Shown in pieces: positions 17,191-25,800 of a stretch of DNA of 43,620 nt (positions are counted from its first letter, which is position 1; each line of letters begins with the position of its first letter). Source of the stretch: Bacillota bacterium (lineage in GTDB: Bacteria; Bacillota; Sulfobacillia; Sulfobacillales; Sulfobacillaceae); contig JAJZXX010000209.1 in assembly GCA_021806205.1 (NCBI GenBank), positions 1-43,620 of the forward strand, read 5' to 3'. The notes below the pieces were generated by a model, which searched no databases, had not been told where the DNA came from, and was given only the letters and a program-made list of their open reading frames with translations. A program made the translations under genes and the position numbers.

Positions 17191-18467
17191 AGGATAGCTG
17201 GTGGACTGGGCAGACGCGCTTTGGGGTCAGCCCGGGGTTGGCGCGTATTCAAGCCTTATTAAAAAGACTGGGGGATCCCCATTTAGATTACCCGATTGTG
17301 CATGTCGCCGGGACCAACGGCAAAGGTTCGGTGTCGGCCATGGTAGCTTCGGCCCTCATGAGCCAGGGACGTTCGGTAGGACTGTACGTGTCTCCCGATT
17401 GGGGTCAGGTTAACCAACGGGTGCTGATTAACGGTATGCCTATCGACGAGGGTCTGTGGGATGGCTTGGCCTGCCAGATTGAAACGGCGGGACAAGGGCT
17501 CTTAGAGATGCCCACCTGGTTTGAAACAGTAACCGCGTTGGGGTTTTTGGCGTTTTCACAACAGCACGTGGATGTCGCCGTCATCGAAGTGGGGCTAGGG
17601 GGCCGCCTTGACGCGACAAATGTGGTACCGGCGCCCCTGGTGTCGATGATTACTCCCGTAGCCTTTGATCATCGAGAATACCTGGGGGACACGATTGAGG
17701 CCATTGCCGGGGAAAAGGCTGGAATATTAAAGACCGGCACGGAGTTGGTGCTAGCTCGCCAGCCTTTTTCGTCAGCCCGCGCTGTTATCCTGGATAGGGC
17801 CAGGCAGCTAGGCGTGCCCGTCTTGGAGGCTTCGTGCCGAGCCGTGGCGACATCCCAAGGAGCGGAGTTGACGACGCCCGATGGGATTACGGTACAGGTG
17901 CCGCTTTTGGGATCGTATCAGGCGGACAATCTGGAGACCGCTTGGACCGGCCTGGAGCGGATGGCCAGTCATGGCTGGGTGGATCGCAAGGCAGCTGCCG
18001 CCGGGATCAAGCGGGTCTTTTGGCCGGGCCGGTTTCAAGTGGTGAGCGAGGTGCCCTTAGTAATTGTGGATGGGGCCCATAATGTGCATGCGGTAGAGGC
18101 TCTGGTCGACACCCTTAAAGGCGCTAGGTGGCGGCACTATCGGTGGCGGATTGTTTTTGGAGTGCTCCGGGACAAGCCTGGCGACGACATGGTTCGCCTA
18201 TTGGCTGAAGTGGCCAGCCGCATCATTCTCACGCGGGTGCCGGGCGAGCGGGGCCGCGATCCCAGGACGCTTTTAGCGGCGGCGTCAACCGTGCCCGCGC
18301 GGGTGGTGGGGGATCCGATTGCCGCCGTGTTGGAGGAACGTCAGGCGCTTTTAAGCCATGAAGGCCTATTGGTCACGGGGTCGTTGGCTTTAGTGGCACA
18401 TTTGACTAAAGAAGCGGTCATAATGGGGTGGCCGCACAAACTGTCGAAACCTGGCAGTGGAATTTAG
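17187..18467 (+). CDS. folC: Folylpolyglutamate synthase / dihydrofolate synthase
   Basis: FolC adds glutamate to dihydropteroate and to folates in the cytoplasm. The ATP-binding loop GTNGKGS is at 42-48, preceded by HVA. Downstream are the Mur-ligase-like motifs VIEVGLGGRLDATNV, ITPVAFDHREYLGDT with the Mg-binding His, and the C-terminal domain with IVDGAHNVHA. Length is 426 residues. ATG 17187 overlaps the valS stop as ATGA, indicating translational coupling. The N-terminus before GTNGKGS matches the family (F-G-x-x-x-x-L-x-R-I). Whether one or both activities are present cannot be told from sequence alone. Confidence 0.94.
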   Translation: MKDSWWTGQTRFGVSPGLARIQALLKRLGDPHLDYPIVHVAGTNGKGSVSAMVASALMSQGRSVGLYVSPDWGQVNQRVLINGMPIDEGLWDGLACQIETAGQGLLEMPTWFETVTALGFLAFSQQHVDVAVIEVGLGGRLDATNVVPAPLVSMITPVAFDHREYLGDTIEAIAGEKAGILKTGTELVLARQPFSSARAVILDRARQLGVPVLEASCRAVATSQGAELTTPDGITVQVPLLGSYQADNLETAWTGLERMASHGWVDRKAAAAGIKRVFWPGRFQVVSEVPLVIVDGAHNVHAVEALVDTLKGARWRHYRWRIVFGVLRDKPGDDMVRLLAEVASRIILTRVPGERGRDPRTLLAAASTVPARVVGDPIAAVLEERQALLSHEGLLVTGSLALVAHLTKEAVIMGWPHKLSKPGSGI

Positions 18468-18489
18468 TTTTCTTGGCAGAATTCAGCGA

Positions 18490-18519
18490 TTGCCGGGAAC
18501 TTTGGTCGAATGGTATGCT
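18490..18519 (+). promoter_or_regulatory. Possible promoter for DUF4321-maf-radC
   Basis: TTGCCG (18490-18495) and an extended -10, TGG-TATGCT (18511-18519), are 18 nt apart. If used, transcription begins near 18526, which would argue that the DUF4321 gene starts at ATG 18533 or later rather than at 18515. Confidence 0.4.
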
Positions 18520-18850
18520 GAACAAGATCCTCATGGTAACCCCAACCTTACGCGGGGTCAAATGGTCTTTCGGGAAAGGAATGCAAAGCGTCGTGGCCAA
18601 AGGGCGTAGCATCGGACTCGCCATCCTGTATATTCTCGTTGGAGGAATTGTGGGGTCGGTTCTGGGGCGACTCTTGACCCCGGTGTGGGCACCGTTGGGC
18701 CGCACCCTATTAGTCGTGGGGGCTCGGCCTGGGACGTCCTGGTCTGTAGACCTAGGCTTTATGGGGATACAACTCGGGATCTTTATTGAGCTAAATGTGC
18801 TGGGCGTGGTTGGTCTTTTGGCTGGTCTCATGTGGTACCGGCGCGCATGA
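18515..18850 (+). CDS. DUF4321-family small membrane protein
   Basis: This is a small membrane protein of unknown function that in Clostridia is commonly found next to maf and radC. Two membrane helices are visible: IGLAILYILVGGIVGSVLGRLL and, at the end, LGIFIELNVLGVVGLLAGLMWY, separated by a short loop ending VDLGFMGIQ. This matches the DUF4321 pattern of a G-x-x-x-G-rich first helix, a 'LDLG' strand and a second helix before RR. The start is uncertain: ATG 18515, 18533 and 18581 are in frame and none has a good ribosome binding site. From 18515 it has 111 residues, while the conserved part is about 85. Its TGA overlaps the maf start codon (ATGA). Confidence 0.7.
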   Translation: MLNKILMVTPTLRGVKWSFGKGMQSVVAKGRSIGLAILYILVGGIVGSVLGRLLTPVWAPLGRTLLVVGARPGTSWSVDLGFMGIQLGIFIELNVLGVVGLLAGLMWYRRA

Positions 18851-19413
18851 GGGTGATATTAGCCTCCCAGTCACCCCGGAGGCGTCAGTTGTTGGAGCAT
18901 TGGGGAGTGGAATTTACCGTCGTTCCGGCCGATGTCGATGAAACGCCGCGGGCGGGCGAGGAGCCCGGATGCTTGGTCCGCCGGTTGGCGGTGACCAAGG
19001 CGGTGACTGTGGGAACAAATCACCCGCAGAACATCATTGTGGCAGCGGATACGGCAGTGGCATATGGGCGCACTGTTTTGGGCAAGCCCCGTGATCCGCA
19101 TGAGGCCGCATCCATGTTGCAGATGCTGAGCGGGAATCGTCATGAGGTGTACACGGGGGTTGGGGTCTGGCGTGATTCAACCGGCCGAGGATTGGTTCAG
19201 GTCGATGTGGCGCATGTTACGTTTCGTACACTGGAGCCCTGGGAAATTGAAGCCTACGTGTCCACCGGTGAACCTATGGATAAAGCGGGGGCATACGCCG
19301 TTCAGGGTGGCGCGGGTGCGTTCGTCGAGAGCTACGAGGGCAATCTGGACACGGTGATCGGGCTTTCTGGTGACGTGCTAAAACGGTTGCTGACGAAGTT
19401 TTATGGAGATTGA
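18847..19413 (+). CDS. maf: Maf-family nucleotide pyrophosphatase
   Basis: Maf proteins hydrolyse non-canonical or modified nucleoside triphosphates (dTTP/UTP and similar) and can arrest septation when overproduced. Motifs are ILASQSPRRRQLL at the N-terminus, VAADTAV with the catalytic acidic residue, GKPRDPHEA, and DKAGAYAVQG near the C-terminus. Length is 188 residues. ATG 18847 overlaps the preceding stop. It lies in the maf-radC-mreB order conserved in Bacillus. Confidence 0.94.
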   Translation: MRVILASQSPRRRQLLEHWGVEFTVVPADVDETPRAGEEPGCLVRRLAVTKAVTVGTNHPQNIIVAADTAVAYGRTVLGKPRDPHEAASMLQMLSGNRHEVYTGVGVWRDSTGRGLVQVDVAHVTFRTLEPWEIEAYVSTGEPMDKAGAYAVQGGAGAFVESYEGNLDTVIGLSGDVLKRLLTKFYGD

Positions 19414-19415
19414 CT

Positions 19416-20081
19416 ATGGGACTCAAAGATACGCCGAAGTCAGAGCGTCCTCGTGAGCGTCTGATTAAACATGGCGCGCAAGTGCTCTCTGACGCCGAGC
19501 TGGTGGCAGTATTGCTCGGAACGGGTACCCAGGGACAGTCCGTACTGGAGTTGAGCCGTGAGCTATTGAAGCCCGGTTGGAGTGTCTTAAGCCGACGGAC
19601 CCCCGGGGAGCTCATGCAGGTGAAAGGCCTTGGTGCGGCCAAAGTGACCACGTTGGCGGCGGCGCTGGAAGTAGGCCATCGCGTGGAACGGGAGTCCTTG
19701 ATTAGTGTTGTCAGCCCCCATGATGCGGTGCGGCTCGTGTCGGATTTGCGTGACCGTGATCAAGAAGAGTTTCGGGTCATCCTATTAAACACCAAAGGGT
19801 TGGTTCTCGGTATTGAAACCTTGTTTCGTGGAGGCGTCGATCGGGTGGAAGTGTTCCCACGTGAGGTGTTTCGGCCTGCAGTCGCGCGGTCCGCTGCATC
19901 TATCGTGGTCGCTCATAATCACCCGAGTGGAGATCCGCGGCCGAGTCGCCAGGACCGGGAATTAACGCGGCGTCTTGAGGATTGTGGCGAGTTGTTGGGC
20001 ATCGCGGTACTAGACCATGTCATTGTCGGACGGTCGCGACATGTGAGCATTCATCAAGGACAACTGACCGAATTAAGTTAG
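19416..20081 (+). CDS. radC: RadC/JAB-domain protein
   Basis: A UPF0758 protein whose true function is unsettled despite its DNA-repair name. An N-terminal helix-hairpin-helix (LMQVKGLGAAKVTTLAAALE, about 67-86) is followed by an MPN/JAB metalloprotease-like domain. Its zinc motif is complete: H167, H169 and D180 in HNHPSGDPRPSRQD. Length is 221 residues. ATG 19416 has GGAG (19405-19408) 7 nt upstream, inside the end of maf. The mreB ribosome binding site begins directly at its stop codon. Confidence 0.93.
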   Translation: MGLKDTPKSERPRERLIKHGAQVLSDAELVAVLLGTGTQGQSVLELSRELLKPGWSVLSRRTPGELMQVKGLGAAKVTTLAAALEVGHRVERESLISVVSPHDAVRLVSDLRDRDQEEFRVILLNTKGLVLGIETLFRGGVDRVEVFPREVFRPAVARSAASIVVAHNHPSGDPRPSRQDRELTRRLEDCGELLGIAVLDHVIVGRSRHVSIHQGQLTELS

Positions 20082-20093
20082 GAGGAAACAATT

Positions 20094-21122
20094 TTGAAGG
20101 GACTCTTCGGATCCTTTTCTAAAGATATGGGAATAGATTTGGGCACCGCTAACACGGTGGTGTTTGTACGTGGCAAAGGCATCGTGCTACAAGAGCCGTC
20201 TGTCGTGGCCATTGACCAGATGGGTGGAGACATGATTGCGGTAGGACAAGAAGCCAAGCAAATGGTCGGACGCACGCCTGGCAATATTCGGGCGGTGCGG
20301 CCCTTAAAAGACGGGGTGATTGCCGACTTTGACACCACGCAAGCCATGCTGAAGTTCTTTATCAAGAAGGCTACCGCCAATGTGCGGTTCTTGCACCCGC
20401 TGGTGGTGGTCGGGGTACCCTCCGGCGTCACTGGTGTGGAGGAACGTGCTGTGCGTGACGCCGCTATTCAGGCAGGCGCGCGTGAGGCATTAGTGATAGA
20501 AGAACCCATGGCGGCCGCCATCGGCGCGGGGCTGCCCGTCAATGAACCCACGGGCAATATGATTGTGGATGTCGGGGGCGGCACCTGTGAAGTGGCTATT
20601 ATCTCCTTAGACGGCATCGTGACGGCCCGGTCTATCCGGATTGCGGGTGATGAAATGGATGAGGCGATTGTCAACCACATCAAGCGAACCTACAACATGA
20701 TGATTGGTGAAAGGACTGCCGAAGAGGTCAAGATGACCATAGGCTCCGCATATCCGCCGGATCACGAAGAAGCAATGGATGTGCGCGGGCGCGATCTCGT
20801 CACCGGCTTGCCAAAGACGCTCAATATCAACTCATCGGAAATTCAACGGGCACTCTCTGACACGGTCAATGCCATCGTCGATGCGATTAAGGCCACGCTG
20901 GAGAAGTCTCCCCCGGAGTTGTCGGCCGACATTATGGATCGGGGAATCGTGATGACCGGGGGTGGCTCGCTTTTGAGAAACTTCGACAAGTTAGTTAGTT
21001 CGGAAACGGGCATGCCCGTGCATATGGCTGAAGAACCCCTGTTGACCGTGGTGCGTGGAACCGGCTTGGTTCTTGACGATCCGCACCATCTCGAGGCTTT
21101 AAGACGCCGCAACCGCCGCTAA
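20094..21122 (+). CDS. mreB: MreB, actin-like rod-shape protein
   Basis: MreB filaments on the inner membrane face organise the elongation machinery. Actin-fold signatures are present: phosphate-1 [18 protein letters not shown], connect-1 region, phosphate-2 [16 protein letters not shown], and the adenosine motif [14 protein letters not shown]. Length is 342 residues. The start is TTG 20094 with GGAGGA (20081-20086) 7 nt upstream; the N-terminus [17 protein letters not shown] is standard. First gene of mreBCD and closely linked to radC. Confidence 0.96.
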   Translation: MKGLFGSFSKDMGIDLGTANTVVFVRGKGIVLQEPSVVAIDQMGGDMIAVGQEAKQMVGRTPGNIRAVRPLKDGVIADFDTTQAMLKFFIKKATANVRFLHPLVVVGVPSGVTGVEERAVRDAAIQAGAREALVIEEPMAAAIGAGLPVNEPTGNMIVDVGGGTCEVAIISLDGIVTARSIRIAGDEMDEAIVNHIKRTYNMMIGERTAEEVKMTIGSAYPPDHEEAMDVRGRDLVTGLPKTLNINSSEIQRALSDTVNAIVDAIKATLEKSPPELSADIMDRGIVMTGGGSLLRNFDKLVSSETGMPVHMAEEPLLTVVRGTGLVLDDPHHLEALRRRNRR

Positions 21123-21123
21123 C

Positions 21124-21162
21124 CAGGTAAGAGCTTTCGGTTAACGGAAGCTCTTGCACCTG
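21124..21162. other. Long hairpin between mreB and mreC
   Basis: AAGAGCTTTCG (21129-21139) pairs with CGGAAGCTCTT (21145-21155) with one T/G mismatch and loop GTTAA. Outer CAGGT (21124-21128) and ACCTG (21158-21162) extend the stem past a two-base bulge. No T tract follows, so it is not a normal intrinsic terminator; it may be a processing or stability element. A TATAAT at 21171-21176 lies just after it without a clear -35. Confidence 0.6.
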
Positions 21163-21251
21163 AAATTGTCTATAATGGGAAATAAATACATCCTAAAGAG
21201 CATCTAGGGCTTTTCGGTTGTATGATTGGGTTTTGGGGAGGAGATTTGCCC

Positions 21252-22118
21252 GTGGGGTTTTTGTTTCGCTGGCGCCGCCCCATTATTATCATTCTGGTAA
21301 TAATGGTGGTGTCATTAAGCCTCAGTTATACGGCCGGGGTGCGCAGCAAGATGGTGACCCTGTCCAACCTGATTGGCACGGTCGTCTCTCCCGCATCCTC
21401 CAGTTTGACCTTTTTAGGCAATCGGGTGGGATTGGGCATTAGCACCATTGAGCAACTCTTTACTTTGCAGAAAGATAATATGCAATTGCGGCAAAAGCTT
21501 CTCCTCTATAACAGCATGAAACTCCAGTTATCCGAGTTAGCGCATGAGAACAATCAATTGAGAGGTCTCTTGGCGTTGAAGGGGCAAGCTCGGGGCTGGA
21601 AATTAGTGAGTGCAGCGGTGATTGCGCGCAACCCCGACAGTTGGTTTCAAACGGTCGTCATCAACCGGGGTACGTCCAGCGGGGTGCGTACCGGCATGGC
21701 TGTCATTGTGCCCCAAGGCGTAGTCGGACGGGTAGTGGCTGCAACACCGGTTTCGTCCACGGTGATGTTGGCCTTAGACCCCAAGTCCGGGATAGGGGCT
21801 CAAGATGTCCGTTCCCAGGCGACTGGGGTCGTGCGGGGGATAGATCCCATCGCAGGGCAGATGACGTTCCAGTTGTTTTCTCACCGCCCCAATGTATTGC
21901 CCGGAGATGCAGTGGTGACTTCCAGCTATAGCCAGTATTACCCACCCGGGCTTCTGATTGGACAAGTGTCCAAAGTATCTACCACGGCCTTTGGCCTCAC
22001 GGAGACGGCCACGGTGGTTCCGTCGGTGAACTTTAATCGTTTGCAGGACGTGATGGTGGTGGCATCGCATCCCCATAGCACATCCCTGCCGCCGATTTAC
22101 GGGGGAGGCGGGCACTGA
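21252..22118 (+). CDS. mreC: MreC, rod-shape scaffold protein
   Basis: MreC links MreB inside to penicillin-binding proteins outside. A short cytoplasmic N-terminus is followed by one membrane helix (RPIIIILVIMVVSLSLSYTAG), a coiled coil (about 60-105, LFTLQKDNMQLRQKLLLYNSMK...LAHENNQLRGLL), then the double beta-barrel with VVINRGTSSGVRTGMAVIVPQGVVGRV. GTG 21252 gives 288 residues and has GGAGGAG (21237-21243) 8 nt upstream; ATG 21222 lies before that site and is less likely. Its stop overlaps the mreD start by one base. Confidence 0.93.
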   Translation: MGFLFRWRRPIIIILVIMVVSLSLSYTAGVRSKMVTLSNLIGTVVSPASSSLTFLGNRVGLGISTIEQLFTLQKDNMQLRQKLLLYNSMKLQLSELAHENNQLRGLLALKGQARGWKLVSAAVIARNPDSWFQTVVINRGTSSGVRTGMAVIVPQGVVGRVVAATPVSSTVMLALDPKSGIGAQDVRSQATGVVRGIDPIAGQMTFQLFSHRPNVLPGDAVVTSSYSQYYPPGLLIGQVSKVSTTAFGLTETATVVPSVNFNRLQDVMVVASHPHSTSLPPIYGGGGH

Positions 22119-22642
22119 TGTGGCAGTTTCGCTGGGTGACCTGGATTGTACTCTTTTTGTTGGGACTCTTAGTGCAGACGGCGCTCTTACCACAAATTTT
22201 TCCGATTGGGTATGTACCTGATTTGGTACTGCCTTTAACCGTGATTATCGCCCTGTATGAAACGCCGTGGCGCGGTTTGATGGCCGGGCTTATCGGGGGC
22301 CTAATGCAAGATCTCTGGGCGGGCCGCCTTTTGGGCATCGACGCCTTGACGTTTGCCTTACTCGGGTTCGCGCTCGCACAGCTCGAGTCAAAAATTGTGC
22401 GCGACAATGTGTTTGTGCCAGGCCTGTTGGCGGGGGTGGCCCAGGTGTTGGTCCTGCCGTTTCAGTGGATCATATTGCGCCTCTTTGGTTTTGTCATCCC
22501 GTGGAGCGATTTCATGCGGCCTTTGCCGGTGTGGATTTTGTTTAGCATGTTGGTGACCCCTGCGATCGGGGGCATACTCGGGTTTCGGTCCCGTCATGAA
22601 GTTGATCGCAAGTACTCCAAATATTCGCGCTATGCTAGGTAA
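22118..22642 (+). CDS. mreD: MreD, rod-shape membrane protein
   Basis: MreD is the integral membrane partner of MreC. The 174-residue protein is hydrophobic throughout with about five membrane helices, starting WIVLFLLGLLVQTALLP, then YVPDLVLPLTVIIALYETPWRG and GLIGGLMQDLWAGRLLGIDAL, the last being the family signature. ATG 22118 overlaps the mreC TGA. A hairpin follows 36 nt after its stop codon. Confidence 0.92.
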   Translation: MWQFRWVTWIVLFLLGLLVQTALLPQIFPIGYVPDLVLPLTVIIALYETPWRGLMAGLIGGLMQDLWAGRLLGIDALTFALLGFALAQLESKIVRDNVFVPGLLAGVAQVLVLPFQWIILRLFGFVIPWSDFMRPLPVWILFSMLVTPAIGGILGFRSRHEVDRKYSKYSRYAR

Positions 22643-22677
22643 GGGGTCCGAATGATTTTGCGCCCTCTGTCGTTGCT

Positions 22678-22706
22678 AGTCAGTATTTGGCACTAGAATA
22701 TTGACT
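22678..22706 (+). terminator. Hairpin after mreD, possible terminator
   Basis: AGTCAGTATT (22678-22687) pairs with AATATTGACT (22697-22706), with one G-T pair and loop TGGCACTAG. Only GTCTTTT follows, so termination may be partial. It lies directly before the minC promoter. Confidence 0.45.
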
Positions 22707-22711
22707 GTCTT

Positions 22712-22740
22712 TTGGTGCTGTTGCAGGAGTTTGGTATTTA
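22712..22740 (+). promoter_or_regulatory. Promoter of minCDE
   Basis: TTGGTG (22712-22717) and TATTTA (22735-22740) are 17 nt apart, with TG one base before the -10 (TGG-TATTTA). It lies 44 nt before the minC start. Confidence 0.5.
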
Positions 22741-22783
22741 AGAGAGAACTTGTAAAGATGTTGTGGTGACTGTGGGAGGCGCT

Positions 22784-23326
22784 ATGGAGCAATCGACGAA
22801 AGATGCCGGCAATGCCTTGAAGAAAAAGCCGGAACGCCCGAACAAGCGATCGAGTTCCCGCCAGCCGAAATCCACTTCCCAGCGGCCATCGGCCAAGAAG
22901 AAGGCGCAGCCACTGACAGCGGCACCGAACGACTGGGACCTCGAAGAAGAGGCGCGAGTCCATCCGACCCTGTTAGTGCGGCGGACACTGAGATCGGGGC
23001 AGCGGGTTCGGTTTACTGGCAACGTGGTAGTGTTGGGTGATGTCAACCCCGGCGCCGAAATACGGGCGGGCGGCGATATCGTGGTCATGGGATGGCTCAG
23101 AGGGCTTGCGCACGCGGGAGCCAATGGGGATGATGGGGCCAAGGTCTCGGCATTTCGGCTTGATCCCACGCAATTGCGCATTGGACCCCATATTGGAAGG
23201 GCTCCCGACCATGCTGATGCACTCATGCCGGACATTCCCGAAATTGCCGAGGTGCGGGACGGTCACTTGGTGATTGACCGGTGGCGGGCCAGCGTTTTAA
23301 CTACCATGGAGCAAATTGGACTGTAA
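22784..23326 (+). CDS. minC: MinC-like septum-site protein lacking the N-terminal FtsZ-inhibitor domain
   Basis: MinC normally has an N-terminal domain that blocks FtsZ assembly and a C-terminal beta-helix that binds MinD. Here residues 62-180 are a clear C-terminal domain: LVRRTLRSGQRVRF, VVVLGDVNPGAEIRAGGDIVVMGWLRGLAHAGA and LDPTQLRIG. Residues 1-48 are instead a Lys/Arg/Ser/Pro-rich, probably disordered tail. The protein is 180 residues long; typical MinC is about 220. ATG 22784 has GGGAGG only 4 nt upstream. An alternative GTG at 22763 adds seven residues but no domain, and only 120 nt separate mreD from it, too little for the missing part. minD follows 22 nt later. Confidence 0.88.
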   Translation: MEQSTKDAGNALKKKPERPNKRSSSRQPKSTSQRPSAKKKAQPLTAAPNDWDLEEEARVHPTLLVRRTLRSGQRVRFTGNVVVLGDVNPGAEIRAGGDIVVMGWLRGLAHAGANGDDGAKVSAFRLDPTQLRIGPHIGRAPDHADALMPDIPEIAEVRDGHLVIDRWRASVLTTMEQIGL

Positions 23327-23348
23327 GATGATGAGGAGGACGTTGTAG

Positions 23349-24152
23349 ATGGGCGAAGCCATTGTCATTACCTCGGGAAAGGGGGGGGTTGGCAAGACTA
23401 CCACGACTGCCAATATTGGTGCGGGGTTGGCCCAAGCTGGCAAGAAGGTCGCCTTGATAGACGCCGACATCGGTCTGCGCAATCTCGATGTGGTGATGGG
23501 ATTGGAAAACCGGATTGTCTATGACTTGGTGGATGTGGTTGAGGGACAAGCCAAACTCAAAGTGGCTTTAATCAAGGACAAGCGGTTTAACGAAAACCTT
23601 TTTCTCTTGCCAGCGGCGCAAACGCGGGACAAGACGGCTGTCAGCCCGGCGCAAATGCGTGATTTAGTGGACAGCATGAAGGGCGAGTTTGACTTTGTAC
23701 TCATCGACTGCCCGGCGGGGATTGAGCAGGGGTTTAAAAACGCGGTGGCAGGGTCCGATCGGGCGGTGGTGGTGGCTACGCCGGAGGTGTCGTCGGTGCG
23801 TGATGCCGACCGCATTATTGGATTGTTAGAAGCCGAAGAAAAACATAACCCATCCTTGATTGTCAATCGGATTCGTCCTAGCATGGTGAAAAAGGGCGAT
23901 ATGATGGATATCAATGACATGATTGAGATATTGGCCATTGATCTCTTGGGGGTTGTGCCTGACGATGAGTTTATCGTGGTGTCGACCAATCGTGGTGAAC
24001 CGGCGGTCTTGAATACCCAGTCGCGTGCCGGTGAAGCCTATCGCAACATTGCTCGGCGGTTGCTGGGAGAGAATATACCGGTGATGAAACTGGAAGAAGA
24101 GAATGGCGGGATTTTCGGACGGTTGAAGAAGATGTTGGGTGCCAAGGGGTGA
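23349..24152 (+). CDS. minD: MinD, membrane-bound septum-site ATPase
   Basis: MinD dimerises on the membrane with ATP, recruits MinC and is released by MinE. The deviant Walker A motif GKGGVGKT (10-17), IDADIGLRNLDVVMG (switch I) and FVLIDCPAGIEQGF (switch II) are all intact. The C-terminal amphipathic membrane-targeting helix is GGIFGRLKKMLG. Length is 267 residues. AGGAGGA lies 8 nt before ATG 23349. Placed between minC and minE. Confidence 0.97.
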   Translation: MGEAIVITSGKGGVGKTTTTANIGAGLAQAGKKVALIDADIGLRNLDVVMGLENRIVYDLVDVVEGQAKLKVALIKDKRFNENLFLLPAAQTRDKTAVSPAQMRDLVDSMKGEFDFVLIDCPAGIEQGFKNAVAGSDRAVVVATPEVSSVRDADRIIGLLEAEEKHNPSLIVNRIRPSMVKKGDMMDINDMIEILAIDLLGVVPDDEFIVVSTNRGEPAVLNTQSRAGEAYRNIARRLLGENIPVMKLEEENGGIFGRLKKMLGAKG

Positions 24153-24169
24153 GCCGGGGAGGGAATGCC

Positions 24170-24436
24170 ATGTTTGATTTGTTCGCGCGGGTCTTTGGGC
24201 GAGAAGACGCGAGCAAAGAGGTGGCCAAAGAACGCTTGCGCCTGGTATTGTTTCATGACCGTGCCAGCCTATCCCCGCAAATGCTGGAAAACTTGAAGAA
24301 TGATCTCGTGAAAGTCATTTCACAATATCTCGATATTGATGATGAGGGATTCAAAGTCGACTTTTCGCGACATGATGATTCCATGGCAATAGTGGCCAAC
24401 ATTCCCATTAAAAAGAAGGCGGGCCGCTCTTTGTAA
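24170..24436 (+). CDS. minE: MinE, topological specificity factor
   Basis: MinE stimulates MinD ATPase and drives its movement away from midcell. The 88-residue protein starts with the amphipathic membrane-targeting MFDLFARVFGR. The MinD-contact helix is AKERLRLVLFHDRA, and the C-terminal dimerisation part contains LENLKNDLVKVISQYLDID. ATG 24170 has GGGGAGGG (24156-24163) 6 nt upstream; GTG 24149 in frame is less likely. It is the last gene of minCDE and is followed by a terminator. Confidence 0.94.
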   Translation: MFDLFARVFGREDASKEVAKERLRLVLFHDRASLSPQMLENLKNDLVKVISQYLDIDDEGFKVDFSRHDDSMAIVANIPIKKKAGRSL

Positions 24437-24448
24437 TAGAGCGCTTCG

Positions 24449-24480
24449 AAAATGGTCGCGTCGGCGGGCCATTTTTGTTT
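24449..24480 (+). terminator. Terminator of minCDE
   Basis: AAAATGGTC pairs with GGCCATTTT (one T-G pair) around GCGTCGGCG and runs into TTTTTGTTT. It begins 13 nt after the minE stop. Confidence 0.8.
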
Positions 24481-24585
24481 GGAGAGCAATTTGCGTCATT
24501 TTGCCAAGAATGTCCATCGGGGCGTCTTCACCGTCCAAAGGTTCGTGGTCTATACTGATGGTATGGTTCTAAAGGGGTGAGGCTC

Positions 24586-25800
24586 TTGGGAAACGGGCGC
24601 GTACGGTTTCAAATTGATTACTTGACGGTGGCCATCGTGTATCTGCTGTCCATCGTCTCCCTATTTGTTATAGCCAATGCCACCCGTTCGTTGGCACCGT
24701 CTACAGATCCGCTCTACTTTGTGAAACGTCAAATGGTGTGGTTGGTGCTAGGTACTGTGGTCTTGGTGGTGGCGGCCGGAATTGACTATCGCCACTTTAA
24801 GAAGATGGCGCCCTATATCTATTGGGGGGCGATTGGCCTCTTAGGTTTCGTGCTAGTGCATGGAAGCTCAGCCTTGGGCGCGCAGCGCTGGATTCAGGTC
24901 GGACCATTTCAAGTACAGCCGTCAGAATTTGCCAAGGTAGCCATCATTGTGACGCTGGCGACTCATCTCGACAAGAAAAAGAGCTTCACCCGCTGGAGAG
25001 ATCTCGTGTCGCCCTTGATTCATGTGGGGCTGCCGATGGTGATGATTTTAAAGCAGCCCGACTTAGGAACGACTCTGGTGTTCGCGGCGATTGCCATTGG
25101 CATGTTCTATATGGCAGGGCTGCCCTGGACCAAAATGTTGTTGTTCCCCGTCGGGCTGGGAGCGGTGATTCTCTGGATCTGGGCCCACTACCGGTTTGGG
25201 ATCAGCATCCCGATAATGCACGCGTATCAGTTAAAGCGGCTCCTGGTTTTCCTAAATCCCAACTCTGACCCGTTAGGCAACGGATTTAACGTCATTCAGT
25301 CTCGCATTGCGGTGGGCACCGGAGGGATTTTTGGGGGGGGATTGGCGGGCGCCCAGACCAATTTATTGGGATTTTTGCCGGAGTCCTACACCGATTTTAT
25401 TTTTGCATCGATTAGTGAGGTGTTAGGTTTTGTCGGCGCCATGGCCATTCTTTTGGCCTATTTGGTGCTTCTGGCTCGAGCGACCTATATTGCTTTTCAG
25501 GCCAAGGATCGATACGGCACCTTGTTAGCATCGGGTGTAGTGGCCATGTTTGCGTTTCACGTACTGGAAAGTGCGGGAATGGCTTCCGGCATCATGCCGG
25601 TGGCGGGCGTGCCATTGCCGTTTATGAGTTATGGAGGTTCGGCGTTTTTGACGGATTCGGCGGCTATTGGTGTTTTGCTCAATGTCTACGGCCGTCGGAA
25701 AGTGAAGCAATATAAACCCGCAGTGGCCCGTACCGCGCCTGTGGTGTACCCCGATGAAGCGGTTAGCACCGACGGAATAATCAGCCCCACGCACACCTAG
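24586..25800 (+). CDS. rodA: RodA, SEDS-family peptidoglycan polymerase
   Basis: RodA polymerises glycan strands for cell elongation together with a class B penicillin-binding protein. About ten membrane helices are visible. SEDS motifs are SALGAQRWIQVGPFQVQPSEFAK, LKQPDLGTTLVF, GGLAGAQTNLLGFLPESYTDFIFA and PFMSYGGSAFLTDSAAIG near the C-terminus. TTG 24586 is chosen because AAGGGG (24572-24577) lies 8 nt upstream and gives 404 residues; GTG 24577 overlaps that site. FtsW is the alternative assignment, but the position after mreBCD-minCDE favours RodA. A TATACT (24551-24556) with TTCACC 18 nt upstream may be its promoter. Confidence 0.92.
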   Translation: MGNGRVRFQIDYLTVAIVYLLSIVSLFVIANATRSLAPSTDPLYFVKRQMVWLVLGTVVLVVAAGIDYRHFKKMAPYIYWGAIGLLGFVLVHGSSALGAQRWIQVGPFQVQPSEFAKVAIIVTLATHLDKKKSFTRWRDLVSPLIHVGLPMVMILKQPDLGTTLVFAAIAIGMFYMAGLPWTKMLLFPVGLGAVILWIWAHYRFGISIPIMHAYQLKRLLVFLNPNSDPLGNGFNVIQSRIAVGTGGIFGGGLAGAQTNLLGFLPESYTDFIFASISEVLGFVGAMAILLAYLVLLARATYIAFQAKDRYGTLLASGVVAMFAFHVLESAGMASGIMPVAGVPLPFMSYGGSAFLTDSAAIGVLLNVYGRRKVKQYKPAVARTAPVVYPDEAVSTDGIISPTHT

